Assembly: GCA_963210315.1 (NCBI GenBank)
Contig: OY723272.1
Location: 1,612,001-1,676,000, forward strand
Length of the DNA stretch: 64,000 nucleotides
From: Rhynchopus euleeides
Lineage: Eukaryota > Euglenozoa > Diplonemea > Diplonemida > Diplonemidae
Direction: 5' to 3'
Shown here: positions 31,091 to 42,445 of the stretch, piece after piece
Layout: the number at the start of each line of letters is the position of its first letter
How positions within the stretch are numbered: position 1 is the stretch's first letter
Notes under the pieces: generated by a model
The model's database searches: none
What the model was told of the DNA's origin: nothing
What the model saw: the letters and a program-made list of their open reading frames with translations, nothing else
Translations under genes and position numbers: made by a program

Positions 31091-33640
31091 ATGTCGGAGA
31101 TGTCACCCAGCGGCGATGCGATGTTGGGTGAGGATGACGACGGCAGGTTCGACGACATCGACGACACCCACATGCCTTTACACAGCGACCCTCTCTATGG
31201 GATGGGCGACTTTGCAGACGCCGAAGCCGAGACAAGCCTGATGCATGATGCGCACGACGCACCACATGATGGGGAACCCACCTACGACCCAACCGACCCG
31301 ACACAGCAGCTGCTTGGGGATGATGACCTCCATGCTGAAGGGGCCTATGATAGGTACAGCGGGGATGATGATGACATCCCCATTGGGGACAGGCTGTATC
31401 TGAAGGGGCAGGAGGTGCTGCGCCGCAGGCAGGAGAAGCTGGAGAAGGCGCAGGCGGATCTGGCCGCGAAGGAGATGCGGGAGAACATGGAGAAGCCGCA
31501 CATCTGCCCCTCGTCCAACGTCCGGAGATCGGATGGGGACTTCAACAAGTTCTACAAGCTGCAGGAGGACTGGCTGCACAGGAAGAACCGGATCCTCGAT
31601 AAGAAGCGGGACATGGAGGTGGAGGAGGATTTGAAGGTGGACAGGCAGGTCCGGGCATCGCGGAAGAGTAACAAAATTCTGGCGGGGCGGCACAGGGGCC
31701 CCATGCAGGCCTGGCAGGAGCGTGAACAGCAGTTCCGTGCTTCGCATACTGAGGAGAAGGTGGCGGGTGCTCCTTTCAAGCCGACGATATCACCGGCAGC
31801 GCAGCAGCTGCGGCGCAAGGGGGATGTCACGTCGCGGCTCTACGACACGGCTCGTCATAAGAAGCCTGCGGAGGAGTGCGATGCCAGCAAGGCTGCCACG
31901 AAGAAGATCAGCGACGACGAGATGAAGGTCTTGCTCCGCAAGATGGCCATCCGGGAGGCGAATGCGAAGCGGAAGTTCGAAGCGAAGAAGTCGTCCCTCA
32001 GGGAGGAGGAGGGAACCTTCCAGCCGAAGGTGAACGAGCGGTCCAGCAAGATCCTGGACAGGCAGGGCGGGCATGTCCCCATTCATGTTCGGAGTAAGGC
32101 AGGCAGGGCACACCAGCAGAAGGAGCAGCAAGCGCGCAGCGCCTCGCCACCTCCAAACAGGCACGCCTCCCATTCGCACGCCCCACCTGCTCAGTATGTC
32201 GGATGTGTAGTGGAGGTTGTGTTGGTGGTGTATGCTGTGGTGTGTTGTGTTCCGCCAGGGTGCGTCCCCTACACTAAGCTAAAAAGATTAACGTGTGTGT
32301 TCCCCCGCGACGTTTCTATGAAGGTTGAGGGTTTCGAGGGCCCACCGGCCCTCTTGATCTACCGCCCCCCCCCCCCCCCCCCCCCCCCCAACTCACCCCC
32401 CCCCCCCCACTGCAGGCCGAACATCTGGAAGAAAGCCGCCGCATCGCAGCAGAAGCTCAACGCACGCCTCGAGTCGCTGCGTGAGGAGCGCGAGCAGGAG
32501 GAGAGCGCGGCATGCACCTTCAGGCCAGAGACAAACCGGCGGAGCGCCGTGCTGGTCAGCAGGGGGCAGCTCAACAGGGCCCAGGTGCCTGTCTCCGAGG
32601 GGGACGAGGTGTTCTGGGAGGACGACACGGTGGTGCGGGGTGGGCCTACCCTGGATGACGGGGCATACACCGCGACGGGGAGCCACGCCAGCCCCGAATG
32701 GGGGCAGCGGCACCACCACGCGGCACCCTCGCACTACGACACACCCGACGAGCTTGTCGACCCGGATGCAGGCAGCGGCAACGGTGTGCCGCAGCACTCC
32801 ACTGCATACCCGGAGACGTCACACCCGTCGCAGGGGCAGAGCGAGTTTACAGAGTGGGAGGCATCGTGGCTGCGCCAGCAGGATGAGATCAGCAGCATAT
32901 TGAGGCAGTACTCAGCAGGCAGCCCGTCGGCAGAGGGGGTGGGTGGCAGCGGCGACACTGCCCCGTCGCGCAGGGTGGTGCCACCGCCCTCAATGGGGGG
33001 CGGTGCGGACCCAGACCCGACCCCGCCTGCGCGGCGGAGCTACGCTGCGCCCGACCTGCTTCCCCACGTGGATTACTTCCACCCTGCAGAGGGGGGTGCG
33101 CCCAGCCTGCAGCCTTCAGGCGGGCAGTACGCTGCTGCTGGGGTGGGCCCTCCGACCCCGGCTGCGACGCCCCCTGTCACACGCACCCTGGACCCGGATG
33201 TGTCCTTCTCCAAGTGGGAGGAGGAGTGGCTGCAGCAGCAGGGGGAGATCAAGGCCATCCTGACCCAATGTGGCCCGGCGGGTGGGGGTTCCGGGAGCGC
33301 CCGCAGGGAAGGAGGGGGTGGTGGTGGTGGCGGTGGTGGTGGTCCCATTGGGGGTGTGCCTGTGGCGGCTCCAGGTGTGGGGCGTGGTCCGGTGGCGCAT
33401 GGGGTGCCCGCGAGGGGGGGCGGCAGCGGGGTGGTGCGGGGTGGGGGTGGCGGTGTTGGGCCCGGCCCCGCGCTGCACCACGCGCCGCCTCTGCCGAGGG
33501 AGGCTGTGCCTGCTGCGGCCGCGCATCCCGATGCGGCTCCCGTTCAGGATTGCGTGTCAGACCTGCAGTCTGTCTTGGATGGGTGGCGCCAGCTTGAGGA
33601 TCAGTTCAGCACCAGCTTTGAAAAGCTGCGCTTGCAATAG
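31091..33640 (+). CDS. Coiled-coil protein with F-x-P and WE-x(2)-WL repeats
   Basis: Exons 31091-32193 and 32416-33640 join to 775 residues. The intron (222 bp, GTATG to CTGCAG after a long C tract) is in frame and open, so retention would insert 74 residues. The N terminus is acidic; a Lys/Glu-rich helical region follows (RRRQEKLEKAQADLAAKEMR). Three F-x-P-type motifs occur: APFKPTISPAAQQLRRK, GTFQPKVNERSSKILDR and CTFRPETNRRSAVL. Such motifs are common in protist cytoskeletal coiled-coil proteins, a loose comparison only. Near the C terminus FTEWEASWLRQQDEISSILR is echoed by FSKWEEEWLQQQGEIKAILT, then a Gly-rich stretch, then SVLDGWRQLEDQFSTSFEKL. No enzyme domain is seen. Likely a structural or scaffold protein. 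Confidence 0.75.
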   Translation: MSEMSPSGDAMLGEDDDGRFDDIDDTHMPLHSDPLYGMGDFADAEAETSLMHDAHDAPHDGEPTYDPTDPTQQLLGDDDLHAEGAYDRYSGDDDDIPIGDRLYLKGQEVLRRRQEKLEKAQADLAAKEMRENMEKPHICPSSNVRRSDGDFNKFYKLQEDWLHRKNRILDKKRDMEVEEDLKVDRQVRASRKSNKILAGRHRGPMQAWQEREQQFRASHTEEKVAGAPFKPTISPAAQQLRRKGDVTSRLYDTARHKKPAEECDASKAATKKISDDEMKVLLRKMAIREANAKRKFEAKKSSLREEEGTFQPKVNERSSKILDRQGGHVPIHVRSKAGRAHQQKEQQARSASPPPNRHASHSHAPPAQYVGCVVEVVLVVYAVVCCVPPGCVPYTKLKRLTCVFPRDVSMKVEGFEGPPALLIYRPPPPPPPPNSPPPPHCRPNIWKKAAASQQKLNARLESLREEREQEESAACTFRPETNRRSAVLVSRGQLNRAQVPVSEGDEVFWEDDTVVRGGPTLDDGAYTATGSHASPEWGQRHHHAAPSHYDTPDELVDPDAGSGNGVPQHSTAYPETSHPSQGQSEFTEWEASWLRQQDEISSILRQYSAGSPSAEGVGGSGDTAPSRRVVPPPSMGGGADPDPTPPARRSYAAPDLLPHVDYFHPAEGGAPSLQPSGGQYAAAGVGPPTPAATPPVTRTLDPDVSFSKWEEEWLQQQGEIKAILTQCGPAGGGSGSARREGGGGGGGGGGGPIGGVPVAAPGVGRGPVAHGVPARGGGSGVVRGGGGGVGPGPALHHAPPLPREAVPAAAAHPDAAPVQDCVSDLQSVLDGWRQLEDQFSTSFEKLRLQ

Positions 33641-35341
33641 AAACAGAGAGAGAGAGGGGGGGTGGGGGGGTTAGGGGGAGGAGGGGGGGGGGGTGGGTGG
33701 TGTTGGTGTTATTTGAGGTGTGTCTTTTTCCTTTTCCCTTCCACGTGATGAATCCAGGGGGATAACACCTCTCTGGCAGGCTGCTGGCAGGGTTTCTGCT
33801 GTGGTCGCTTTGTGGGATTGAAGGGGGGCACTGTTTTGTGTTGTAATCCATTCGTCTTCTCTGGGATGCTTCGCGAAACCTCGATTGTATTTTGTAAATC
33901 ACTGCCAGCCGGCTTGTGTGATAAAGAAGACGGTGGCCGTAAAAAGGTTTTCATATGAATACATCCCAAACACGAACAAGGTTCATGAGAAATACAAGAA
34001 AAAGCCTCATAGACTCGGGGCACTCACGGTGTACGTGATTGTCGACAAGTACACCAAAAATATAACACGGACTGTCTTCATCTGAAAACACGTTTCTGAC
34101 CACCGGACCGGTTGTTGAACAACGATAACCCACCTCACCCAACCCCACCAACACAGCCATGAGTAAGCGCTTTCAACTCCCGTGCAGGAGCCTACTCACA
34201 GGGTGCCATTACCACTGTTGTGGAGGGGCAGCAAGAGATCCAGCAAAAGAAATCGCGGAGACCCTTCCCGGAGTCGTCCCTGCCTATCCCTCAGGGGAAA
34301 ACGGGGGGGGTTTGCCCAGCCCACTTCTTTCTTTGGGTTGTCCCCTACCCACGCCCTTTCAGCTCTGCCAATGCATAGCCAACACACCGCCCCCTCCTCG
34401 GGGCAAAAACATTTAGAAGTGTGTGGAATAGTGTCAAAGCAAGAAAATTCGCAACTTTTTTTTAGAGGAAGAGATGGGCAAGCTGCCGAATGCGGTATCC
34501 TTTATTTTGTGTAAACCGTCTGGCCACCCATGCGCGTCTGCCCTCCTGGGCAGTGCGGTGCCGGGTTGCCTCCCCCTGCTGCATGCAGGGATTGTTTAGA
34601 TCCTGACAGCCTTAGCTCTGTGTCACAACTGCCAAGGCATGACACCAATTTTGTGCGGGAGGGCGCTGGGATGCACTGTAGTAGAGCGTGCTCACCCCCT
34701 GGGGCCTTCGCTCAGAAGTGCAGAGAAGTGAGGAAGGGTGAACCGCCTCACAACACTGACCGCAAAAAACTGAGTGGCGGCACACACGGCGTCCCACCCG
34801 TCCTGCTTTTCTCAGTGGCGCACCGCCCCTGAAAGGCTTATTGCCGCTGTCAAATATACCTCAAAAAAAGCGCCGTAAAAATGCCCCCCTCCGTGGGTGG
34901 GAAGGGGGGGAAGGGAGGGAGGTGGTGGTGGTGGTGGTGGTGGTGTCGGCTGCTTCCATTGTCCCTCACACCCCTGCCCTTCCCCCCTTCCCCCCTTCCC
35001 CGCCCCTCTTGCCCAACCCCAATCCCAGCCCTCCCTTATCCGTTCCAAAACAAGACGTGTTTCTATTTCACCGCGGGCGTGACAGGCAGTAGAGAATAGG
35101 GTAGATGGTATTGATCGGCATGTGCCCCAGCCCGCCCCAGCCCACCCCCCCCCCCCCCCTCGCAACCCTCAAACAGCACTTCGCCCGAAGTTGTGGTGTC
35201 GGGGGTCCCCCCCGCCCCGTCCATCCAAATCCATCCCACAGGAGACACCCGATACCTATTTTTTTTTGCAAACACAACCCACCTCTTCCCACCCTACACA
35301 CACAAAACCGTTGTATCCACACCTCTCTTCGTTGAACTGTG

Positions 35342-35380
<39 letters not shown>

Positions 35381-35513
35381 TCTTCTCCGGCTGCTGCCTG
35401 CTGTTTACTCTCAAACTACCCCTTCTCGCTCTCCCCTGTCCTTCTTTCCCCCCACCCTTCTTCGCACCCCCCCCCCCACCCGAGGGGATAGCCATTGCCG
35501 TTTGCTAAACGAA
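33641..35513. other. Intergenic region with microsatellites
   Basis: No gene is recognised with confidence. An AT-richer stretch (33850-34090) carries a 66-codon frame of unclear status. G and GGT runs lie at 33656-33697 and 34906-34945, and a (CT)n repeat at 35344-35376. Confidence 0.4.
35344..35376 (+). repeat. (CT)n microsatellite
   Basis: About 16 uninterrupted CT units, 140 bases upstream of the next start codon. As a pyrimidine tract it could assist 3' splice-site or trans-splice recognition. Confidence 0.8.
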
Positions 35514-36566
35514 ATGGCAGACAGCGCATCGCCTCTCCGTGCTGGCTCTGAGGCGAAGTCGCCTAGCAAGAGCACCGCCTCCAGCAAGCGCCGCGTCGCC
35601 CGGATGGAGCCACCGCAGGGGTCGCGCGTTGTGGGGGAGGCAGGGCGTGTCAGGCTGGCGGTGACCCCACGGAAGCTGCAGGAGGCGAAAGACAACAGGA
35701 CTAAAGAGAGGAGGTGGAGGGGGACGCCCGCCGGGGGGAATGATGTCGCGCAGAGGGACACATCCGCGAGGCGGTCGCAGAGCGCGGAGCGGCGGAAGGA
35801 CTATGAGAAGGTGCGGCAGATGGAGGGGATCCGGAAGCGCAACAAGGAGCTGTCCAGGCGGCTCAACAGCTACGGGCACCCCAGCGGGGGGCACTCCGAG
35901 GCGCCCCACTCGCCTCCGCCCAACACATATGAGTCCCTCATGCTGTCGGAGCTCACCCCGGGCTCCAAGAAGGGGGGGAAGTCCTCCCGTGCATCCGCAT
36001 CCCCCCGCGCCGCTGATAGGATGTTCAGCCGCGCCTCCTCTAACCCGCGTGACAGCAGGAGGATGAGGCGGAGCGCTTCTCCGGTGTTCGATGGCCCTCC
36101 TGCAGCGGTGGTGCGGATTGCTTCCCCTCAGAGGCAGGCGGCGTCGTCGCCGATGCTGGCGAAGGAGAGGTGGGGTGCAGCGCTGACGCTGAATGTTGAG
36201 GCTCCGGCTCCCCCGCGGGTGACCCCGTCGAGCGACCCCGCGAAGCGGGCCGCCGTGCTGCGGAAGGAAGAGGAGGACCGCCTCAGAAAGTCTGAAGAGG
36301 CAGCGGCTGCGGCGATTTCCGCATCCCGCGGCGCCGCGGAGGAGGAGGGGGGGGAGGAGTGCACCTCCGGCGCGCAGGCCGAGAACCTGATCCCCCTGGG
36401 GCACCTCTTCCCGGGGCAGGACAGGTCCTCCCCCGACCTGATGAGCACGCTCAACCTGACGCGCCGGTTTGACGACCGCCTCTCCGAGGTGCGCTCCCCA
36501 GGGCTCTGGTCGGGCCCTCCCGGCGAGACACCCACCTCCCCGATGATTGTGCTGCCGATGCAGTGA
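35514..36566 (+). CDS. Basic, disordered Ser/Arg/Ala-rich protein, unknown
   Basis: The single exon encodes 350 residues from the first ATG (MADSASPLRAGSEAKSPSKS). It is rich in Ser, Arg, Ala and Pro with many SP and RxxS sites (RRSQSAERRKDYEKVRQMEG, MRRSASPVFDG), suggesting phospho-regulation. A charged helical stretch (RKEEEDRLRKSEEAAAAA) lies near residue 250. The C terminus (PDLMSTLNLTRRFDDRL, TPTSPMIVLPM) is less repetitive. No domain is recognised. Composition fits a cytoskeleton- or RNA-associated disordered protein. Confidence 0.65.
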   Translation: MADSASPLRAGSEAKSPSKSTASSKRRVARMEPPQGSRVVGEAGRVRLAVTPRKLQEAKDNRTKERRWRGTPAGGNDVAQRDTSARRSQSAERRKDYEKVRQMEGIRKRNKELSRRLNSYGHPSGGHSEAPHSPPPNTYESLMLSELTPGSKKGGKSSRASASPRAADRMFSRASSNPRDSRRMRRSASPVFDGPPAAVVRIASPQRQAASSPMLAKERWGAALTLNVEAPAPPRVTPSSDPAKRAAVLRKEEEDRLRKSEEAAAAAISASRGAAEEEGGEECTSGAQAENLIPLGHLFPGQDRSSPDLMSTLNLTRRFDDRLSEVRSPGLWSGPPGETPTSPMIVLPMQ

Positions 36567-36798
36567 TGAGGAAGAGTGAGGAGCGGGGGGGGAGAAGGGG
36601 GGGGGGGTGTTTCAAAAACAGAAGGCAGCACGCCCAGCGGCACGCTGTTGAGCGTTTTGAGAGAGGGGGTGTGGCGGAGGGGGGGGGGGTTCAAAAAATG
36701 GGGGGTGGTGGTGTCGGTTATGTGTGGTGTTGGGGGGTGGGGGGGGTTCAAAAATAATCAACTGCCGTGTTGGCAGAGGGGGTGGGGGGGGGGGGGTG
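36567..36798. other. G-rich flank before foldback copy 2
   Basis: Repeated G runs with GTG interruptions (36660-36798) precede the element terminus. No gene is recognised. Confidence 0.4.
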
Positions 36799-37951
36799 TA
36801 GGGGGGGTCAAATGCCACCCTTTTACGTGGACAAACACGATTTTTCAAAAAAAACCGGCGCAGAGGCCCCAAAGCCCCCGTAAACCCTCCAAACCCCCTC
36901 AGATCGGTCCGGAAACCCATCGAACCCCACTTTTCCACCATTCCGGGCACCTCAGGTGCCCGAATTGGGGTACCTAAATTTTGTGCCACCGTTTGGTACC
37001 GTACAGTGCCACTGTGTGGGAGGTTGGAAAAGAAAATGCCCCAACACACCACATCTGAGGGTTGCAATGCATGTTGCTTGCCAACCACGTCATCCGGTGG
37101 GTGTCAGGCGCTATGTAGGTGGCATTAGCCAGGTCTTCGATGTGTTCTGGCTTGTATATATACCTCCCTGCCACCATGCACCGGGAGGCTGCCTGTAGGT
37201 ACGGAACAGTCCAGATGGTCGTGTGATTCCTGTGCAGCAGTGCTCCACAACCGGGATGTGTTGACAACGACTGTTGCAACACGAGCTGTACATTCCGGGA
37301 ACACATGAAGTGCGCTGTCGTGGTACCCATTGTGCCAGAATTGGTAGTTGCTGCGGTCTACTTTGCCTGGCCCAAGAGCACTGGTACTGAACGGTGCAAT
37401 ATGCGTGGCGAGGTGAATACAACGGAAGCGCGCAAAGTCAATACAGCTCTCGGATGGCGGGTGGTGGTGCCACTAGTGTGTGACGTTCACTCGAGGATAC
37501 AACGCATCACAATGAATCAGCAACCGTGGACCGAGTACAATACGCTCTCTGTGGCTGGTGTGGGGGACAAAGGCAGTGCCTGTGCCGCAGGCAGGGAGGT
37601 ATATATACAAGCCAGAACACATCGAAGACCTGGCTAATGCCACCTACATAGCGCCTGACACCCACCGGATGACGTGGTTGGCAAGCAACATGCATTGCAA
37701 CCCTCAGATGTGGTGTGTTGGGGCATTTTCTTTTCCAACCTCCCACACAGTGGCACTGTACGGTACCAAACGGTGGCACAAAATTTAGGTACCCCAATTC
37801 GGGCACCTGAGGTGCCCGGAATGGTGGAAAAGTGGGGTTCGATGGGTTTCCGGACCGATCTGGGGGGGTTTGGAGGGTTTACGGGGGCTTTGGGGCCTCT
37901 GCGCCGGTTTTTTGAAAAATCGTGTTTGTCACCCCCATTTGACCCCCCCTA
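36799..37951. mobile_element. Foldback element, copy 2 (1.15 kb)
   Basis: Second copy of the element at 29623-30774, reversed. The GCCACCCTTTTACGTGG arm variant is on the left here and on the right in copy 1, so the whole element is inverted. The arms are almost identical to copy 1. A G run flanks the right end, and GGGGGGTG lies before the left end. The core frame (37305-37637) differs from copy 1 by only a few residues. Confidence 0.85.
37305..37637 (+). CDS. Foldback-core ORF, unknown
   Basis: A 110-codon frame (MKCAVVVPIVPELVVAAVYF, TALGWRVVVPLVCDVHSRIQ, NQQPWTEYNTLSVAGVGDKG) spans the unique core. Copy 1 carries the same frame on its minus strand (about 29919-30254), with two substitutions in the TTEARK region. 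The frame overlaps, one base off, the arm peptide GRYIYKPEHIEDLANATYIA. It may be a decayed transposon gene; not recognised. Confidence 0.3.
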   Translation: MKCAVVVPIVPELVVAAVYFAWPKSTGTERCNMRGEVNTTEARKVNTALGWRVVVPLVCDVHSRIQRITMNQQPWTEYNTLSVAGVGDKGSACAAGREVYIQARTHRRPG

Positions 37952-40900
37952 GGGGGGGGGGTGTGGCGACTCGGAAGGCCCGGGTGGCTCCTCCAGCTTC
38001 AATTTTTTCATCTCTTTTTTTCCGCACACTCGTGTGAGCAGAAAGTCACCCACCACAGCAAGCATCCAAACGTGCTCTATACACTAACCCCACCCTTCAT
38101 CAGGCTCAGGGTGTGCTTATCATTTCAGGGTTTGTGTGTAGAAGCGTCAACGCATCAAACAAACGAAATACAGGCTAAGAGCGGTTGCTGCTGAATGGTG
38201 AAGTGACTTTTTTCTTCTTCTGCGTGCGTGAACCCTGTTTTTTTTCTTTCACACTTTTTATATTTTTTTTGTTCACAGTGACACACTCTCCTTTTTGACC
38301 CAGGCGCTGCTTTTTCTCCCTCCGCTTATGTCAAGAAGATACAATATAACAGAAATCACCACGCGGCTTTCCACAACCACCTCCCCCCCCCCCCCCCCCC
38401 CCCACATGGGTGGTCGACGTGCTTTAAGAAGAGATGTTCAGATGAGTTGGCGGTCTGAGTGGGGATCTTCATCGGGGGGACGGTGCGGGATGGTAAGGCG
38501 ACATACTGGCGTGCAGCAGCCCCACCAAGCACATGGCCGCGAAAAAGGTATCATATATATCCAACGCCATGTCTCCCGCAACCATACGAGAGAAGCCATG
38601 CGAAAGCGAACTGCCATGCGTCGCCGATGCCATATATCCAGACTGTAATCAAAACTGGCGTCTAATAAATAGCCCTCTCACCGTGGGCAGTAACAGACAC
38701 GGCGAAAAATTTGTCCAAAGGGCGGGGCGGGGTGGGGTCGGTGGGGGACGAGGGGGGGTGGGGGTATCACTTGAAAAATCTCGAGCCTCGCTCGTGATTA
38801 TCGAAGTCAAAAAAAATACGGCAACAACAGCCGGGCCATGCCTCTGCGCCACCAACGGCCTTAGTGCTGCCCATTGTACGGCGGTGTCTCTTCCCCACCC
38901 CCACTCCCCCCCCGCCCCCTCCCGCCTCCCACGCACCTGCCACCAGGAATTCTACCTTCGCGCGCATCTGGTGGTGTGCCTTGTATTACCCCCGTATATT
39001 AAGCGTCTCTTGGAACCTCGTTGGTGCGCCCACGCTGCTCCAAGAAGATTCGCGTGTCTCGACACGACCACCCCGCATTGCCTGAAGGCTCTCTCACCCC
39101 CCCCCCTCTTTGGTGTGGAAAAGGACTTGCATTTGTTGGAAACAGCGTGTGGCCAATGTGTCGATGATGGCATTTCAACGTCCCACAGACATGAAAGAAG
39201 TTGCCTGTTTGGCGAGCGGCAAGAAGGCGGCCAGTTGTGTGTGCAAGGGGTGTGTGCGGGATGTGTGTGTTGCCAAGGCGCCCAAATGACCTGTGTTCCT
39301 TAGATAGGCGGAAGTATTCACGGTTCGCGTTATGAGGGAAGGGGAGGGGATGGGGGGGTTGGGGCCAAACAAATGCAGACACTACCATGAATTCAAACCG
39401 CATGATATGATGTGCAGATCATTCCCCCACTTCGTTCAGGGCGTGGCGTTTCCCACACACAGCCTTTTTGTCCTGCTGCACATGTCTTTGCTGCTGGAAA
39501 AAAATCAGCACCCTTTTCTTGTCTCTCCCCAGACACAACAGCAACAAGGGTGGTGATGCTCGCGTCACGATCTGCATGAACAAGGCCCTTCGGGCGATAA
39601 AGGGTGTGTGTCACCGTTTCTAGGCGTGCCGCTGTGAGTTTGCGGGTTTGGCTGCGTGCGTTCTTCATTTCTGTGTGGTGTCCGGTCCAAGCCACGCCCC
39701 ACGCCACCCACACCCCCCCACCCACCCCCCCTTCTGTTCTGTGCGGCACACAGATGACCCTAATGGAATGGGGGAGAAAAAAAATCTGGCCAGGGCCTCT
39801 CTCAGGTGGGTCCTGGGAATCATGAAGGCCGGCACGCACACATGCACACGCGTGGGGTATGTGCTTGCGCAGAAATCCCCCCCGAGTCAAAACATGGCCA
39901 CTGCGCGCACACTTGCTGTTTGCTGCCAGGATTGATCCATCTGCCTTGCTTTAGGTGGTAGTGACATGGCTTGCAAAGGGCACCGCACGACGTTCGGTTT
40001 CAAGCGCACACACCGTTCCCCGCTGTGTGTTATGACCAAATGTTGTGTAGCGTACTCGTTGCGAGCGTACTGGCTATGCAGGGGTGTGTGCGTGTGGAGG
40101 CAGCATCAGAGACTCCTCTGGTGCGACCGACACTAAACAAAGGTTAACGTGCGTGTGTGTATGAGTGTGCGATGCCCTCTTTCTGATGACGGCAGACCCT
40201 GCGCGGACCATAGAACACGCGGTGTGCATGCGTGCCTTTTTCTATTCTTTTTGCTTACTATTCCAGTATACTGCATTCGCCGCAACCCCCACCACCCCGC
40301 CCACGACCTTTTTTCTTTCATTTTTCAGTTTTTTACTGTGTGTTATTTTGTTCAGAGCATGGGTGAGGTGAAGACTGGCGAAAAGGGATACCAGGCAAAG
40401 GGCAGAATGTAGGGTCATGTGTGTGTGCAGTGGGTGTTGGGCCCGGGGGATCGACAGCCATGTGACTCTCTCTCTCTCTGGGGTCTTCGCTACGGGGTGG
40501 TCGTCAGTGCATTTTAGCGCATTTCCTGTTGAATTGGCTGAAAATTGACGAAGATCGACGAAGGATACCGACCAGCGAAGGGCCTCTCTCTCTCTCTTGC
40601 ACGTCGTGACCGCCACCCACCGTGCCACTGCCGCAGCTGCCCTTCCCTGCCACAGAGAGAGCCAATTTATAAAAGGTGCATCGCGTCGTTGCCTGCTCGT
40701 CTTGTTGATATCACGCATTGTGGGTGGAACGTTGGTTGTCTGACAGCTGGCATAGCCCACTTTTGCTGACCTGCCTCATAGCAACGCCTTCCGGTGACGA
40801 TGCATGCTCCGAGACTGGCTTCCCTCACACGCCGGTTGTTTGGCTGCAATATATGCAACGCGGCGCACAAAAAAATTCTGTCCCGCTTTCGGGCAACAAA

Positions 40901-41217
40901 TGTAGCGCGATCGGTAGGCCGTGAAATATTCGGCTCTCCGCATTGCAGTGGGCCTTGTCGGGTCGATACTCCCCAAATGAACAACAAACATACCGATGCA
41001 GAACACAGAACGAGAAAAAACAAAGGAGGAGAAGAAGAGTTCGGCAGAAAATACAGACAAGAAATACCACGACAAAACCGGCAACCATACCCCCCACCCC
41101 ACCCCACCCCCCCTCTCCCATCCTGGCGTGTCACGGTGATCGTTGTACGGGTCGGGGGAGGTCAGCAGAACAAACACACCGATCTCACAACAGGTGTGGG
41201 TCGACACGAGCCACACC
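37952..41217. other. Intergenic region, no confident gene
   Basis: The frame at 38533-39303 (256 codons, MAAKKVSYISNAMSPATIRE) is the longest ATG-started frame but has a low-complexity middle and no recognisable domain. A C run of about 18-20 lies at 38385-38403. The stretch 40097-40160 resembles 11430-11490. Confidence 0.4.
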
Positions 41218-42218
41218 ATGACGCTGCAGGATGTGATGCAGCGTGTGCTGGGTGCAGTGGTGCTGCACGCCGCGGTCGCTGCTGCGGCCAGCGCAGCTGA
41301 GAGGATCGCAGACGCGAAGCTGCAATACGGGGCGCTGCCGGTGGGAGTGCTCCAGATCCTCCCCCCGCTCGCAGCACAGGTGGTGACGCTGTCGCCTCTA
41401 TCGGCCATGGCGACCATCCGCTCCAACGCCAGCACAGGCAGCCTGCCTCTGCTCCCCTACTCCATGATGGCCTGCAGCGGCTTCCTCTGGATCTGCTACG
41501 GCACACTCACAGGCGACCAGTATGCATGACAGGGAGAGGCGGGGTGGGGTGTGTGTGTGTGTGAGGGAGTTTGAATCCGCCCTGCAAATTCTGTTTTGGT
41601 GCGGTTATGCCACACTCGTATCGCCCAGCAGGGGGGGGTGTCGGGAGAGGACGGGAGGGAGGTGGGTTGGAGTGGGGTGGGGAGGGGGGGGGGAGAGGTT
41701 AGGATCCGCGCACGCATCATTGCCGTATCTTCTGCACACAACCCCGCCCCATTCTCCTCCCCTGCCACAGCTCGATCATCGCAGCGAACGTCTCAGCGCT
41801 GGTGCTGGGGCTGTGGTACTGCAGGACCTTTGTCCAGCACAAGTCACAGGATGCTGACGTGCAACGCCCCGTTGCGATTGCATGTGCTGCATCCCTCGCA
41901 GTGTGCCTTGCGGTCGTCTCTCTGGAACGCGACCGTGCCATCGACAGCATCGGGATGCTCGGCTGCGCTGTCGTGGTCGCCATGTTCAGCGGCCCCCTTG
42001 CCGCCATCCAAAAAGTCGTGGCTGACGCCAGCACCGAGTCCCTCCCCTTCCCCATGGCAGTGGCAACTGCCATGAACTGCTTCGTCTGGTCTTCCTACGG
42101 GCTGATGGTCGGCGACCCCTATGTGTACTTCCCTAACATCCTGGGCCTGCTGTCAGGCATTGTGCAGCTGATCCTCTTCTGTGTCTACGGCTTTTCCAAG
42201 GAGGGGAAGCACCCATGA
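41218..42218 (+). CDS. SWEET (MtN3/saliva) sugar transporter
   Basis: Exons 41218-41519 and 41771-42218 join (phase 2) to 249 residues, the usual size for a seven-helix SWEET. The first MtN3 unit shows VVTLSPLSAMATIRSNASTG and LPLLPYSMMACSGFLWICYG. The second shows MFSGPLAAIQKVVADASTES and MAVATAMNCFVWSSYGLMVG followed by YFPNILGLLSGIVQLILFCV. The Pro in the SPL and GPL segments and the F/L-W-x-x-YG motif are family hallmarks. SWEETs are bidirectional facilitators of mono- or disaccharides at the plasma or organelle membrane; the substrate here is not predictable. The N terminus before the first helix is longer than usual. The intron starts GTATG and ends CCACAG. Confidence 0.9.
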
Positions 42219-42445
42219 ACGTGACACACATCGGGCAAGCGAGGGTGTAGGGTGTATTGTGCACGTCACAGGATAGTCTAGGGATGTGCAGTAGTATGCA
42301 CCACCACACACAACCAGGTTCACCAACCTGGTTCTGAGGCAGTTCCCAAGGGTGGGTGTGGTGGGATGGGATGTGATGTTTGGGCTGTTTTTCTTGTGTG
42401 CCAAAATCCGGAATGCATGAGGAGGAGGTGTGGTTGTATGTTGTT

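Noticed and set aside
34159..34416. 85-codon ATG frame after the coiled-coil gene
   Set aside because: Cys/Pro-rich with no family resemblance and no acceptor-like upstream context.
38533..39303. 256-codon ATG frame
   Set aside because: Low-complexity middle, no domain, no coding-like neighbours; kept only as a note.
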